The notes under the pieces: generated by a model | Seen by the model: only the letters and a program-made list of their open reading frames with translations | Database searches by the model: none | Told to the model about the DNA's origin: nothing | Made by a program: the position numbers and the translations under genes | Part shown: positions 20,759 to 29,852 of the stretch, piece by piece | How positions within the stretch are numbered: position 1 is the stretch's first letter | Layout of the letters: each line of letters opens with the position of its first letter | Source: Streptococcus sp. DD12 | Lineage (GTDB): Bacteria > Bacillota > Bacilli > Lactobacillales > Streptococcaceae | Assembly: GCF_001578885.1 (NCBI RefSeq) | Contig: NZ_KQ969495.1 | Coordinates: 789,123-853,122, forward strand | DNA: 64,000 nt | Direction of reading: 5' to 3'

Positions 20759-21469
20759 TTAGCCACCCAAGTAAGCTTTACGGACTTCATCAGATGTCAA
20801 TAGTTCTTGACCTGTACCAGACATGGTAATCTTACCTGTCTCCAAAACATAGGCCTGATCAGAGATGCTGAGGGCCTTGTTGGCGTTTTGCTCAATCAAG
20901 AGAACAGTTGTTCCTTGTTTTTGGATATCCTGAATGATGTCGAAAATTTCTTGGATAAAGATAGGGGCAAGTCCCATAGAAGGTTCATCCAAGAGAAGAA
21001 GTTTGGGTTGGCTCATCAGAGCGCGTCCCATGGCAAGCATCTGTTGCTCCCCGCCAGAAAGGGTCGCTGCATCTTGATTTTTACGTTCTTCCAAACGTGG
21101 AAAACGTGAAAAGATTTTCTTAAGGTTGGCTTGGTTTTGCTCCCGGTTGTTGTTGAGGAAGGCACCCATTTCAAGGTTTTCCATAACCGTCAGACCAGCA
21201 AAGACATGTCGTCCTTCTGGAACTTGTGACAAGCCATCTTTAACGATTTTTCGTGCAGGTAATTTTTGAATTTCTTGTCCTTCAAAACGAATAGTCCCTG
21301 AACTTGGGCGAACAAGACCAGAGATGGTCCGCAAGATACTGGTTTTACCAGCACCATTGGCTCCAATCAAAGAGACAACCTGTCCTTCTTCCACCTGGAA
21401 GCTAACGTCTTTGACCGCTTGGATGACGCCGTAATGGACGTCTAAGTTTGACACTTCTAACATAGCCAT
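20759..21469 (-). CDS. livF: Branched-chain amino acid ABC transporter ATP-binding protein LivF
   Basis: 236 residues. Walker A GANGAGKTS near 33-41, signature LSGGEQQ and Walker B LLLLDEPSMGL are all present. The GLSQVPEGRHVFAGLTVMEN block is typical of LivF. It pairs with LivG to power the LivHM permease. Its ATG overlaps the livG stop by one base (TAATG), indicating coupled translation. Confidence 0.97.
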   Translation of the reverse strand: MAMLEVSNLDVHYGVIQAVKDVSFQVEEGQVVSLIGANGAGKTSILRTISGLVRPSSGTIRFEGQEIQKLPARKIVKDGLSQVPEGRHVFAGLTVMENLEMGAFLNNNREQNQANLKKIFSRFPRLEERKNQDAATLSGGEQQMLAMGRALMSQPKLLLLDEPSMGLAPIFIQEIFDIIQDIQKQGTTVLLIEQNANKALSISDQAYVLETGKITMSGTGQELLTSDEVRKAYLGG

Positions 21470-22233
21470 TAGGCTTCACCTCCTAGATAAGCTTCAATAA
21501 CGCGTTTGTTGTTCCGGATTTCTTCAGGTGTGCCGTGGGCAATGAGACGGCCGTACTCAAGCACGTAGATACGCTCTGTGACTTCCATAACCAGGCTCAT
21601 ATCATGTTCAATCAACATGATGGTAATGTCAAACTCACGTTGAATTTGACGAATTAAGGCGGTTAATTCAGCCGTTTCTTGCGGGTTCATCCCAGCTGCT
21701 GGCTCATCCAAGAAGAGAATCTTAGGTTCAGTTGCCAAGGCACGCACGATTTCTAAACGGCGTTGTTGGCCATAAGGCAAGTTCTTCGCCAGGGTCTGAG
21801 CGTCCTTGTCCAAATCAAAGATAGCTAGCAATTTCAGAGCACGGTCATGTAACTCAACTTCGCTGTCATAGTAGCCAGGCCCACGCACCAAACTTTCAAA
21901 GAAATGATTGGAATGCTTATTGCTCATGCCAACCAAAACATTTTCGATAACGGTCATGTCCTTGAACAGACGGATATTTTGAAAGGTTCGCGAAAGTCCT
22001 AAAGAGGCAATCTTAGATGGTGTTTTGCCATTAAGCGTGGTGCCATCCAAAACAACGCTACCACTGGTAGGTTCATAAACACCTGTTAAAAGGTTAAAGA
22101 GTGTCGTTTTACCAGCACCATTAGGGCCAATCAAACCGACCAATTCCCCTTTATTGAGCTCAATAGTCACATCACCAACGGCGGTCAGACCACCAAACTC
22201 TTTTGTCAAATGTTGCACATCAAGAAGCGCCAT
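21469..22233 (-). CDS. livG: Branched-chain amino acid ABC transporter ATP-binding protein LivG
   Basis: 254 residues. Walker A GPNGAGKTTL near 36-45, the LivG-typical GLSRTFQNIRLFKDMTV block, a degenerate signature YGQQRRLEI (Gly replaced, usual in LivG) and Walker B ILFLDEPAAGMNP. It overlaps livM by 14 bases. Confidence 0.97.
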   Translation of the reverse strand: MALLDVQHLTKEFGGLTAVGDVTIELNKGELVGLIGPNGAGKTTLFNLLTGVYEPTSGSVVLDGTTLNGKTPSKIASLGLSRTFQNIRLFKDMTVIENVLVGMSNKHSNHFFESLVRGPGYYDSEVELHDRALKLLAIFDLDKDAQTLAKNLPYGQQRRLEIVRALATEPKILFLDEPAAGMNPQETAELTALIRQIQREFDITIMLIEHDMSLVMEVTERIYVLEYGRLIAHGTPEEIRNNKRVIEAYLGGEA

Positions 22234-23197
22234 TTTCTTTGCCCTCCTTTTGGTTAGTTTTATTAAAGAAACGAGAAAGATAGAATTCTTTGGTTCCTAA
22301 AAGTCCGCTTGGACGGAAAATCATGATAAGGATTAGGGCCAATGAATAGATAATCATCCGAATGTTGGACACGTCTTGCAAGAACATGTTGAGAACGCCC
22401 AAAACAATGGCTGCTAAAATGGTTCCGGTGATAGAACCCAGCCCTCCTAAAACGGCCACAATCAAGTAATCGATTGATTTCATGATGGTGAAATCTTTGG
22501 GAACAACGGTTCCAATGTAACCCACATAAAGGGAACCTGCTACAGCAGAAATCATGGCACCAACAACAAAAGTGATAACCTTCATCTTGGTAACATTAAC
22601 CCCCATGGACTCGGCAGCAATTTCATCCTCACGAACTGAAATGATTTGACGTCCTGTTGCTGAACGCAAGAGGTTCAGCACTAAAATCGTAATCACGACA
22701 ACAAAGAGAAAGACAACAGGCCAGGTTGTGTAAGGCAGAGTTCCTGTCAAACCTGCAGCACCGTTAGTGATGGTGCCACCATTGACGATAACAATCCGGA
22801 TGATTTCAGCCATCCCCAAAGTTGCAATGGCGAGGTAGTCCCCTTTCAGACGCAAGGTTGGAATCCCGAAGACCAAGGCCAAAAGCGCTGCAATAGCCAC
22901 ACCGATTAGCATGGACAGGTAAAACCCATTATAGGTATTGAAGCCCTCGTACTGGGTCAAAATAGCTGTTGCATAAGCCCCGATGGCCATAAACCCAGCT
23001 TGTCCAAGGGTAAACTGTCCTGAAAAGCCAAGGACCAAGTTGGTTCCTAACCCCATCAAGATAGAAATCCCGATTCCCATCATGATTTGGATATAATACA
23101 TGTCTAAGACACCAGCTGAAACCAAGCCTTGGATGATCAGATAGAGCACCACGAAGATGGCCAACCAGGCGACATTTACTTTTAGATTTTTTCTCAT
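22220..23197 (-). CDS. livM: Branched-chain amino acid ABC transporter permease LivM
   Basis: 325 residues with about nine hydrophobic segments. The LivM signature GLGTNLVLGFSGQFTLGQAG (short form GFSGQFTLGQAGFMAIGAY) and GDYLAIATLGMAEIIRI are visible, as is the cytoplasmic SVREDEIAAESMGVN loop that contacts the ATPases. Three bases separate it from livH. Confidence 0.97.
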   Translation of the reverse strand: MRKNLKVNVAWLAIFVVLYLIIQGLVSAGVLDMYYIQIMMGIGISILMGLGTNLVLGFSGQFTLGQAGFMAIGAYATAILTQYEGFNTYNGFYLSMLIGVAIAALLALVFGIPTLRLKGDYLAIATLGMAEIIRIVIVNGGTITNGAAGLTGTLPYTTWPVVFLFVVVITILVLNLLRSATGRQIISVREDEIAAESMGVNVTKMKVITFVVGAMISAVAGSLYVGYIGTVVPKDFTIMKSIDYLIVAVLGGLGSITGTILAAIVLGVLNMFLQDVSNIRMIIYSLALILIMIFRPSGLLGTKEFYLSRFFNKTNQKEGKENGAS

Positions 23198-23200
23198 TGC

Positions 23201-24085
23201 CTACACCTTCTCTTTCACGTTTTTGCCCAAAAGCCCTGCAGGACGGACTAAAAGGATGATGATAAAGACGGCATAAACGACCAAGTCACGAAAACTTGAC
23301 AGGTTCAAGGCATTTGCCAAGGTTTCCAAAATACCAATCAAGAAACCACCAATCGCTGCACCTGGAATCAAACCAATACCACCTAAAACGGCCGCCACAA
23401 AGGCTTTAATCCCTGGGGTCATTCCCATCAAAGGTTCTAAGGAATTGTAGTACAAACCAATCAAGACACCACCAGCACCAGCCAAGGCAGAACCTAAAGC
23501 AAAGGTGAAACTAATGGTTGAGTTGACATTAATCCCCATCAACTGTGCCGCATCACTATCAACAGAAACCGCACGCATGGCTTTCCCCATCTTTGTCTTT
23601 TGCACAATCAACTGCAAGGCAACCATCAAGAGCAAGGTCACCGCCAAAATCAGGACTTGGATATTACTTACCGTAAAGATACCAAGATTGTATTGTTGTG
23701 TCTTAATCACCTGTGGGAAAGAACGGGTGTTGGCACCGACCAAAAAGACCATCCCATATTCTAGGAAGAAGGAAACCCCAATGGCTGTAATCAAGACAGA
23801 AATCCGAGGCGAGTTTCGCAAAGGACGATAAGCCAAGTATTCAATCAGCATCCCCAAGCAAGCCGTCGCTGCCATTGTAATGACGAGTGCCAACCAAAAA
23901 GGCAAATGCCAAAAAGAGATAATGTAGTAACCGACAAAGGCCCCTACCATATAAATATCGCCGTGGGCGAAGTTAATCAATTTAATAATCCCATACACCA
24001 TGGTGTAACCTAGGGCCAGAAGTGCATAGACACTTCCTAGGATAATCCCATTCACCAGCTGTTGGGGCAATTGTTGTAAAAACAT
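23201..24085 (-). CDS. livH: Branched-chain amino acid ABC transporter permease LivH
   Basis: 294 residues, about eight membrane segments. GSVYALLALGYTMVYGIIKL near the N terminus, NFAHGDIYMVGAF and the loop MRAVSVDSDAAQLMGIN identify the family. It forms the membrane channel with LivM. Confidence 0.97.
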   Translation of the reverse strand: MFLQQLPQQLVNGIILGSVYALLALGYTMVYGIIKLINFAHGDIYMVGAFVGYYIISFWHLPFWLALVITMAATACLGMLIEYLAYRPLRNSPRISVLITAIGVSFFLEYGMVFLVGANTRSFPQVIKTQQYNLGIFTVSNIQVLILAVTLLLMVALQLIVQKTKMGKAMRAVSVDSDAAQLMGINVNSTISFTFALGSALAGAGGVLIGLYYNSLEPLMGMTPGIKAFVAAVLGGIGLIPGAAIGGFLIGILETLANALNLSSFRDLVVYAVFIIILLVRPAGLLGKNVKEKV

Positions 24086-24115
24086 AAGCTACCAAACTTT
24101 CTTTACATTCAGATC

Positions 24116-25306
24116 TTATTTTGCAACGGTAACGGCTGTTGCCGTATCTTCTTTACCATCTTTCATACGAACCATCAAGGCCGTCTTAATTGGGTTGTGT
24201 TGGGCATCAATGGTCATTTCACCTGTAACCCCTTGGAACCCTTTGAGTTTTGCCAAATTATTAGCTAATTCAACCGAGTCATTGGCGTGTTTAGCAGCAT
24301 CAGCAATCATGTATACCGAATCATAGGCCAAAGCAGCAAACATGTTAGGCTCTTCGCCGTATTTGGCTTGATAATTTTTAATGAAATCATCCGCCTTTTG
24401 GGACAGGCTTGTTTTGGTTGAGTAACCAGAAACATAGTAGACATTATTGGTATTAGCTGCACCAGCCAACTGAATGAAGGTGGCGTCACTAAATCCATCA
24501 GGTCCTAAAATAGGCTTGTCAATCCCCATATCACGCGCTTGTTTGGTGATAATCCCTGTTTCTGTATAGTAACCAGGCATGACAATGGCATCGTAATCCA
24601 AATCTTTGAATTTAGTCAAAGCGGATTGGAAATCTTTATCCCCAGAAGCAAAGGTTGCTGTAGAAACGATTTGGCCTTTGTAGGCCTTTTGGAAGGCTTG
24701 GGCAATCCCTTTGGCATAGTCACTGGAGTTATCATAGTAGAGAACCACACGTTTGGCATTAAGGTTATCAAAAGCATACTGAGCCAAGACCTTCCCTTGG
24801 AAGCTGTCTTGGAAAGTCGCCCGAAAGACGAACTGCTTGGTCTTACCACCAGATACGGTCAAGTCATCTTGTGTCCCTGCTGGTGTCAACAAAGGCACAC
24901 CTGTTTTTTGGGCATTCAGAGAGGCCGCAGCTGTCGCACCAGAGGTCATTGGCCCGATAATAGCATTGACCTTGGAACGAATGGCCAAGTTTGTTGTAGC
25001 CGTTGAGGCTTCTGCATTATCTGACTTATTGTCTTTGGTGACCAACTGGATTTTCTTGCCGTTGACACCGCCATTGGCATTGATTTCTTCCGTGGCTAAT
25101 TGAACCCCTTTTTGGGCAACGGTTCCGTAGGCAGCAACCGCCCCGGTTAATTCCAGGTTGACACCAATTTTAATGGTATTTCCAATCGGTGTCCCTGTGG
25201 CACTAGCCGTTTCGTCAGGTTTTTTATTCCCGACAGTAAACGCTAGGGCAGCTAAAACAGCGATAACGACTGCGACACCAAAGCCGAGTGTTAGCTTTTT
25301 GTTCAT
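24116..25306 (-). CDS. livJ: Branched-chain amino acid binding protein LivJ
   Basis: 396 residues, periplasmic-binding type I fold. An N-terminal hydrophobic segment (about 7-25) exports it; a clear lipobox Cys is not visible, so it may be held by an uncleaved or atypical signal. GVNLELTGAVAAYG, NANGGVNGKKI and GPMTSGATAAA are typical of LivJ/Leu-Ile-Val-binding proteins. It is the first gene of livJHMGF. Confidence 0.93.
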   Translation of the reverse strand: MNKKLTLGFGVAVVIAVLAALAFTVGNKKPDETASATGTPIGNTIKIGVNLELTGAVAAYGTVAQKGVQLATEEINANGGVNGKKIQLVTKDNKSDNAEASTATTNLAIRSKVNAIIGPMTSGATAAASLNAQKTGVPLLTPAGTQDDLTVSGGKTKQFVFRATFQDSFQGKVLAQYAFDNLNAKRVVLYYDNSSDYAKGIAQAFQKAYKGQIVSTATFASGDKDFQSALTKFKDLDYDAIVMPGYYTETGIITKQARDMGIDKPILGPDGFSDATFIQLAGAANTNNVYYVSGYSTKTSLSQKADDFIKNYQAKYGEEPNMFAALAYDSVYMIADAAKHANDSVELANNLAKLKGFQGVTGEMTIDAQHNPIKTALMVRMKDGKEDTATAVTVAK

Positions 25307-25346
25307 ATGTACTACTCCTTAATAGTTTCTTAAAAGGTCTTCTAAA

Positions 25347-25375
25347 AGAATACTGAATTATCTGACAATTGTCAA
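25347..25375 (-). promoter_or_regulatory. livJ promoter with overlapping CodY box
   Basis: Minus strand TTGACA (25370-25375) and TATTCT (25347-25352) have a 17-base spacer. AATTGTCAGATAATT (25356-25370) matches the CodY consensus AATTTTCWGAAAATT at 13 of 15 positions and lies within the promoter. CodY repression of branched-chain amino acid uptake when isoleucine is plentiful is well established in Gram-positive bacteria. Confidence 0.8.
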
Positions 25376-25390
25376 GGTTAGAGACCGAAT

Positions 25391-25414
25391 AAAAACGCTT
25401 CCTTAATAGGAGCG
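25391..25414 (-). terminator. Terminator of ylbF-ylbG
   Basis: On the minus strand CGCTCCT pairs with AGGAAGCG (one bulge) around ATTA and is followed by TTTTTATT. Confidence 0.75.
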
Positions 25415-25435
25415 CTCCGATTCAACAGCCTCATT

Positions 25436-25690
25436 TTAATTATCGCGTTCTAAACTACCGACAAAATCCCTATCCACCTCTTTATAATAAGAAGGCAAGA
25501 CCTTGGTCACACAAGGCAAGGCTTCTAATTTATCAATGGTGGTTTGGTATTTCTCTGCGTCCACATAAAGAACAACATAGTTCATGGCCTGTGACTGGTA
25601 AAGGCAGTCACCAAATTTTCGAATTTTGCGAATATCACGGCGGTGTTTTAGGTAAACGATGAGTTTCTCACGGGTGGGTAGGGCTAGCAT
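25436..25690 (-). CDS. YlbG family protein (DUF2129)
   Basis: 84 residues from the ATG at 25690, preceded by AAAGGAGG. LIVYLKHRRDIRKIRKFGD and NYVVLYVDAEK are typical of the small cytosolic YlbG family. It overlaps ylbF by 23 bases and follows it on the same transcript, as in other streptococci. The function is not established. Confidence 0.88.
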   Translation of the reverse strand: MLALPTREKLIVYLKHRRDIRKIRKFGDCLYQSQAMNYVVLYVDAEKYQTTIDKLEALPCVTKVLPSYYKEVDRDFVGSLERDN

Positions 25691-26141
25691 CTTTTCCTCC
25701 TTTACGTTTGACAGGTTGGGGAGACTTGGCCTGATGATGAGGTTTTCGGCGGGGAGCAAATGGCAAGCCTGTATCCACAAAGATAGAGGGGTCAACTGCC
25801 ATCGCAAGTGCTTGTGTCACCTTGGCTAAGACCTCTTGCAAGGCATTTTCATCTTGACGGAGTTGCCCGACCAGAGGGTAAAGGTCAAGCTCACGCTTCA
25901 ACTGAAACAAATCCCGTCTTAGGGTACGCGCTTCAGGTAAAATATCCCGATAGGCCTCAATCTCCTCGTAGGCTTGTTTGGTTTCCTCAAACTGTGCCAC
26001 CTTGTCCTGCAAGACAAGATCAGCTTCGATAGCTGCTTGTGTCGCCTGATAGGCTTGATATTCTGGGCTTTGCTTTAAGGCCGATATGACACGATTGGTG
26101 GCCTCTTCAATCGCCAATAATTGGTCATCTATGATTAACAT
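25668..26141 (-). CDS. YlbF/YmcA family protein
   Basis: 157 residues from the ATG at 26141. Mostly helical, with a central heptad-like stretch from about 15 to 110 (ATNRVISALKQSPEYQAYQA onward) and a basic, Pro/Lys-rich tail (RRKPHHQAKSP, PVKRKGG) longer than in Bacillus. In B. subtilis YlbF, YmcA and YaaT form a complex that modulates RNase Y. The message appears leaderless: TATAAT ends 6 bases before the ATG. Confidence 0.8.
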   Translation of the reverse strand: MLIIDDQLLAIEEATNRVISALKQSPEYQAYQATQAAIEADLVLQDKVAQFEETKQAYEEIEAYRDILPEARTLRRDLFQLKRELDLYPLVGQLRQDENALQEVLAKVTQALAMAVDPSIFVDTGLPFAPRRKPHHQAKSPQPVKRKGGKDASPTHP

Positions 26142-26147
26142 GCTGTC

Positions 26148-26156
26148 ATTATACCA
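26148..26156 (-). promoter_or_regulatory. Extended -10 promoter of ylbF, leaderless message
   Basis: Minus strand TGGTATAAT is an extended -10; GACAGC separates it from the ATG, and no Shine-Dalgarno fits in between. Confidence 0.65.
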
Positions 26157-26185
26157 TAAAATAAGCCGGCTTTCGAGAGACAAAA

Positions 26186-26213
26186 AAAGACCAGAAAGGC
26201 TTTCTGGTCTTTA
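26186..26213 (-). terminator. Terminator of clpP
   Basis: AAAGACCAGAAA pairs with TTTCTGGTCTTT around a three-base loop; seven A on the plus strand give a T-run on the minus strand. It lies between clpP and the ylbF promoter. Confidence 0.85.
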
Positions 26214-26238
26214 TCTAGAAAGGATTTTCTCCCCTTCC

Positions 26239-26829
26239 TTATTTGAGTTCGTTGTTGGCCATGATTTCGTCAATAAAGCCGTAATCCAAGGTTTCTTGCG
26301 CACTCATCCAATTATCACGTTCGGCATCAATATGAATTTTCTCGATGTCTTGACCTGAGTTTTTCGCCAAGATTTCTTCCAAATTTTGACGGGTTTTGAG
26401 CAAGTGTTCTGCAGCAATGGCCATATCGGTTTGCTGTGTGCCACCGCCTGTACCACCCATAGGTTGGTGAATCATGTATTCAGCATTTGGCAACATGAAA
26501 CGTTTGCCCTTGGTCCCGCTAGAGGCAATGATAGTCCCCATGGAAGCCGCCATCCCCATAACGATTGTCTGCACATCAGACTTGATAAAGTTCATGGTAT
26601 CCACAATGGCGAGGCCTGCTGAGACAGAACCACCAGGCGTGTTGACATAAAGGTAGATGTCCTTGCTACTGTCCTGCGCATCCAAAAAGAGCAACTGGGC
26701 AATAATAGAATTGGCCATATTATCTTCGACTGGGCCCGTCAACATAATAATCCGGTCTTTTAACAGGCGAGAATAGATGTCATAAGACCGCTCTCCCCGA
26801 CTGGTTTGTTCAATAACTACTGGAATCAT
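26239..26829 (-). CDS. clpP: ATP-dependent Clp protease proteolytic subunit ClpP
   Basis: 196 residues from the ATG at 26829, preceded by GGAGA with 5-base spacing; a further upstream in-frame ATG is not supported. Catalytic triad Ser96 (MAASMG), His121 (YMIHQP) and Asp172 (DAERD). The protein partners with Clp ATPases such as ClpC, ClpE and ClpX encoded elsewhere. The promoter carries a perfect CtsR box. Confidence 0.98.
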   Translation of the reverse strand: MIPVVIEQTSRGERSYDIYSRLLKDRIIMLTGPVEDNMANSIIAQLLFLDAQDSSKDIYLYVNTPGGSVSAGLAIVDTMNFIKSDVQTIVMGMAASMGTIIASSGTKGKRFMLPNAEYMIHQPMGGTGGGTQQTDMAIAAEHLLKTRQNLEEILAKNSGQDIEKIHIDAERDNWMSAQETLDYGFIDEIMANNELK

Positions 26830-26861
26830 AGGTTTCTCCATTCATTTAGCTTAGTAAAGCT

Positions 26862-26890
26862 ATTATAGCATTTGGTCAAAAAAGGTCAAA
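26862..26890 (-). promoter_or_regulatory. clpP promoter with CtsR operator
   Basis: GGTCAAAAAAGGTCAAA (plus strand 26874-26890) is an exact CtsR heptad repeat with a three-base gap. It covers the -35 region (TTGACC on the minus strand); TATAAT is at 26862-26867. CtsR repression of clpP is established in streptococci. Confidence 0.92.
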
Positions 26891-26910
26891 GAAAAAGTTT
26901 CCTTCTTATC

Positions 26911-27546
26911 TTATTTAGTCCCAAATAAACGGTCGCCTGCATCTCCCAAACCTGGCACAATATAACCGTGTTCATTCAAGTGGTCGTCTAAAGAAGCTGC
27001 GTAAATGGCAATCTCTGGATGTGCCTCTTGCAAAGCCTTCACCCCTTCTGGCGCAGCCACCAGACAGACAAATTTGATTTGGCTAGCAGGTACCCCCCGT
27101 TTGAGCAAGGAATCCACCGCCAAGATAGCAGAACCACCGGTCGCAAGCATCGGATCAACCAAGAAAATTTGACGTTGGTCAATATCTTCTGGTAATTTGA
27201 CCAAATATTCAACAGGTTGTAAGGTCTCCTCATCACGGTACATGCCAATGTGGCCTACCTTCGCAGCTGGAATCAAGCTCAAAAAGCCATCCACCATCCC
27301 AATACCTGCACGCAAAATAGGTACGATGGCCAATTTTTTCCCTGCAATTTGTTTTTGAACAGTTTTCGTAATCGGTGTTTCGATCGTCACATCTTCTAAA
27401 GGCAGGTTGCGTGAAACCTCGTAGCCCATGAGCATAGCGATTTCATTGACCAGCTCGCGGAAATCCTTGGTAGAGGTCGTTGTACGACGCAAAATAGACA
27501 ATTTGTGTTGAATTAGTGGATGTTCGATGACTTGAAAAGTCCCCAT
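26911..27546 (-). CDS. upp: Uracil phosphoribosyltransferase Upp
   Basis: 211 residues from the ATG at 27546 ([15 protein letters not shown]); a GTG four codons earlier is also possible and the Shine-Dalgarno is weak for both. The PRPP loop [12 protein letters not shown] is near 130-141, and [15 protein letters not shown] at the end is the uracil-binding region. It salvages uracil to UMP. TATAAT lies about 30 bases upstream, so it has its own promoter. Confidence 0.96.
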   Translation of the reverse strand: MGTFQVIEHPLIQHKLSILRRTTTSTKDFRELVNEIAMLMGYEVSRNLPLEDVTIETPITKTVQKQIAGKKLAIVPILRAGIGMVDGFLSLIPAAKVGHIGMYRDEETLQPVEYLVKLPEDIDQRQIFLVDPMLATGGSAILAVDSLLKRGVPASQIKFVCLVAAPEGVKALQEAHPEIAIYAASLDDHLNEHGYIVPGLGDAGDRLFGTK

Positions 27547-27752
27547 ATTGGTAACCACACTTTCTAATAAAATACTTCTATTTATTATACAAAAAAATTC
27601 CCCTATTATCTAGAAAGACAATTATTCGTCAATACGAGGGCATGGCACCTTATTTTGATAGAAGGTGATGAAAACACTCAAACTTCCATGTCGCTATTGA
27701 AAGAGACAAGATTCCCTCTACTTAGAAGGTCTATAGATGTCACAATGAAAAC

Positions 27753-27783
27753 AAAAAAAGGCCGCCCCTCTCGGAGTCAGCCC
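27753..27783 (-). terminator. Terminator of the cysteine hydrolase gene
   Basis: On the minus strand a G+C-rich imperfect hairpin (GGCTGACTCC with GGGGCGGCC) is followed by seven T. Confidence 0.7.
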
Positions 27784-27792
27784 TATCTGTTA

Positions 27793-28317
27793 TTATTCTA
27801 ATGCAGCCACCACTTCTTCAACAGGTAAAACCTCAGCAAAGCGCTTATCCCAAATGTGGTCCTGATAAAAATCAATGATGGCTTGCGCTTTGAGCTGGTC
27901 CTTGTCAAAGGTTGTCACCGCATCACGGACCAAAATTTGCTCAAAGCCATATTCAAATCCAACTTTCAAGGATGTATCGATACAAAACTCTGCCTGCATA
28001 CCTACAACCGTGTAGCTCTTGATGCCTTTTTCATCGAGATAGGCTTTCAGACCAGTTCCGCGGTAGATACTGTTAAAATTCTTTCGAAAAATGTTGTCTT
28101 CTGGCCGTGGGGTCAGCTCATGATAAACTTCCCAGCTGGCATCCCCTTCTGAAAGGAAGCCTTCTGGCTCTGTATGGCGGAAATAAATAACTTCTTTACC
28201 AGCTGCTTCAAAGGCCGCAATAGTTGCTTTCACCTTTGACAAAAAAGTATCCTTATTTGCAGGTCCTAAGTCAATCAGGCCTTCTTGAATATCTACGACG
28301 ATTAGTGCTTCTGTCAT
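27793..28317 (-). CDS. Isochorismatase-family cysteine hydrolase
   Basis: 174 residues. The triad of this family is visible: Asp9 in IVVDIQ, Lys79 in IFRKNFNS, and Cys112 in GMQAEFCIDTS, where the cis-peptide usually precedes the Cys. Members include nicotinamidases and isochorismatases; the metal-site residues of PncA are not obvious, so I would not call it nicotinamidase. It stands alone between its own terminator and a gene-free stretch. The substrate is unknown. Confidence 0.85.
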   Translation of the reverse strand: MTEALIVVDIQEGLIDLGPANKDTFLSKVKATIAAFEAAGKEVIYFRHTEPEGFLSEGDASWEVYHELTPRPEDNIFRKNFNSIYRGTGLKAYLDEKGIKSYTVVGMQAEFCIDTSLKVGFEYGFEQILVRDAVTTFDKDQLKAQAIIDFYQDHIWDKRFAEVLPVEEVVAALE

Positions 28318-28749
28318 GGTTTACGCCTTATCCTTTTGTCTGATGAATTTACAATTGCATATGTTGTAATCTATCTCGTTACATTTTAGACTATTTTCTT
28401 TTACCTGGCAAGGAAAAACTCCTTTTCAAGTGTCTGCTTATTTGGCACTCTATCCCAGACAGAGCAGTCTCTACATTATTTTTCTATCTTGTATAGAAAG
28501 GACACAGCCAAAGGTTTTTCCCTTTTCAAAGGATTGGACACTAGTAAAGAAAGCTGAGCAGAGTCAGGCTGGCCGACCTGGCTTTAGCAAACAAAGCCAA
28601 AGGCATCATTTTTTCTCAATGAATGCGGTTTGCTACAAGTGCTGTTTTCAAGCGCCCCTCCCAAGAAATAGCTAACATGCTTCCAAACAGCTCAACACGA
28701 GTCCGTTCTGATTGTTTGGGGCTTGCTGAGCTAGCCTGAGTGCTTTTTC
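28318..28749. other. Gene-free stretch
   Basis: About 430 bases with no credible coding frame. An open frame of 81 codons on the plus strand (28430-28675) has no ribosome binding site and unremarkable composition. Confidence 0.5.
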
Positions 28750-28778
28750 TTGATTTTCTACCTACTAGTAGGTATAAT
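28750..28778 (+). promoter_or_regulatory. Promoter with palindromic operator for the flavin oxidoreductase gene
   Basis: TTGATT (28750-28755) and TATAAT (28773-28778) have a 17-base spacer, and the perfect 16-base palindrome TACCTACTAGTAGGTA (28759-28774) fills that spacer. A near-identical palindrome sits in the same place in the nitroreductase promoter at 31141-31156. The TetR-family gene between them is the likely repressor. Confidence 0.85.
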
Positions 28779-28811
28779 ACCCTCAGTTAAAAAATTTTAG
28801 GGAGGTAGCGT

Positions 28812-29852
28812 ATGAAACATCTGATTGTCGGTGCGGGACTCAGCGGACTCTATATGGCTTACCAACTAGAAAAAGCAGGTGAGGATTACCTGATTCTAGA
28901 GGGGAAAGACCAGGTCGGTGGTCGTGCTAAAGGCTTACAGGTCTTGCCAAATTGGGAATTAGAGTTAGGAGCGACCTGGTTCTGGCCCGATTTTGACAAG
29001 CTGTTAGCTAGTTTGATTGACCAACTGGGGCTTGAAACATTTGACCAACCTACAGGTACCTACTTATATGAAGAAAGCAATGGAGAGAAAGGCCAGTACC
29101 ACAGGCCCTTCTCCGATGGGCGACGCGTCAGTGGTGGCATGAGTCAGTTAATACAGGCTCTTTTAAGTCGGATAAACACAGAAAATCTCCATCTCAAAGA
29201 AAGGGTAAAGGAGATAAGCTTAAAAGGGGAAAGCATCCAAGTCTTAACTGACAAACAGCTGTGGCAGGCCGATAAGGTTTTTCTAGCCCTTCCGCCACGT
29301 TTGGCAGCCACAAGGATTGCCTTTAGTCCTCAGCTACCTGACAGTATTCAGCAAAACTGGCTGTCCACAGATACTTGGATGGCGCCTCATGCCAAGTACC
29401 TAGCGGAATTTTCAGAACCTTTCTGGAGACAGCAAGGTTTGACGGGTAATGCCATGAGTCATTTAGGCCCCTTAGTCGAGATTCACGACATCTCTGACCA
29501 GGCCAACCAATTTGGCGCTCTCTTTGGCTTTTTTGGGATTCCTTCTGCTAAAAGACAAGCACTTGGACAAAACCAATTGAAAAAGTTAGCACGTGCACAG
29601 TTGGTCCGTTTGTTTGGCATGGATACTTTAAAGTATTTAAAAAACGATACCATCAAAGACTGGTCACAGGATGCCTACCTTGCGACTTCCCAAGACCAAC
29701 AATTTGCTCTAAACCATCCCCAATCGGCTAACAACCAACTGTCTGCTAGCTGGCAAAATAAATTAGTCGGGATAGCAAGTGAATTTGCACCAACAGCGCC
29801 AGGCTTTCTATCAGGCGCCCTTGAAGCTGTTAATGAGGCCTTAAAAAAATGA
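28812..29852 (+). CDS. FAD-dependent amine-oxidase-type oxidoreductase
   Basis: 346 residues, shorter than most monoamine oxidases. The dinucleotide-binding GAGLSGLYMAYQLEKAG is at 7-23 with the acidic residue ending beta 2 in ILEGKDQVGGRAKG, which is the R-rich flavin motif of the family. GGMSQLIQALLSRI and the C-terminal GIASEFAPTAPGFLSGALEA also match. GGAGG precedes the ATG. A cytosolic flavoenzyme; its substrate is not evident. Its promoter carries the TetR palindrome, so it is probably induced together with the nitroreductase. Confidence 0.85.
   Translation: MKHLIVGAGLSGLYMAYQLEKAGEDYLILEGKDQVGGRAKGLQVLPNWELELGATWFWPDFDKLLASLIDQLGLETFDQPTGTYLYEESNGEKGQYHRPFSDGRRVSGGMSQLIQALLSRINTENLHLKERVKEISLKGESIQVLTDKQLWQADKVFLALPPRLAATRIAFSPQLPDSIQQNWLSTDTWMAPHAKYLAEFSEPFWRQQGLTGNAMSHLGPLVEIHDISDQANQFGALFGFFGIPSAKRQALGQNQLKKLARAQLVRLFGMDTLKYLKNDTIKDWSQDAYLATSQDQQFALNHPQSANNQLSASWQNKLVGIASEFAPTAPGFLSGALEAVNEALKK

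Noticed and set aside
25370-25440. Possible additional promoter for livJ inside the ylbG terminator
   Set aside because: The TTGACA/TATTCT pair with 17-base spacing is clearly better.
28430-28675. 81-codon plus-strand frame
   Set aside because: No ribosome binding site, no recognisable domain, and Cys/Phe/Ser composition unlike the neighbouring proteins.
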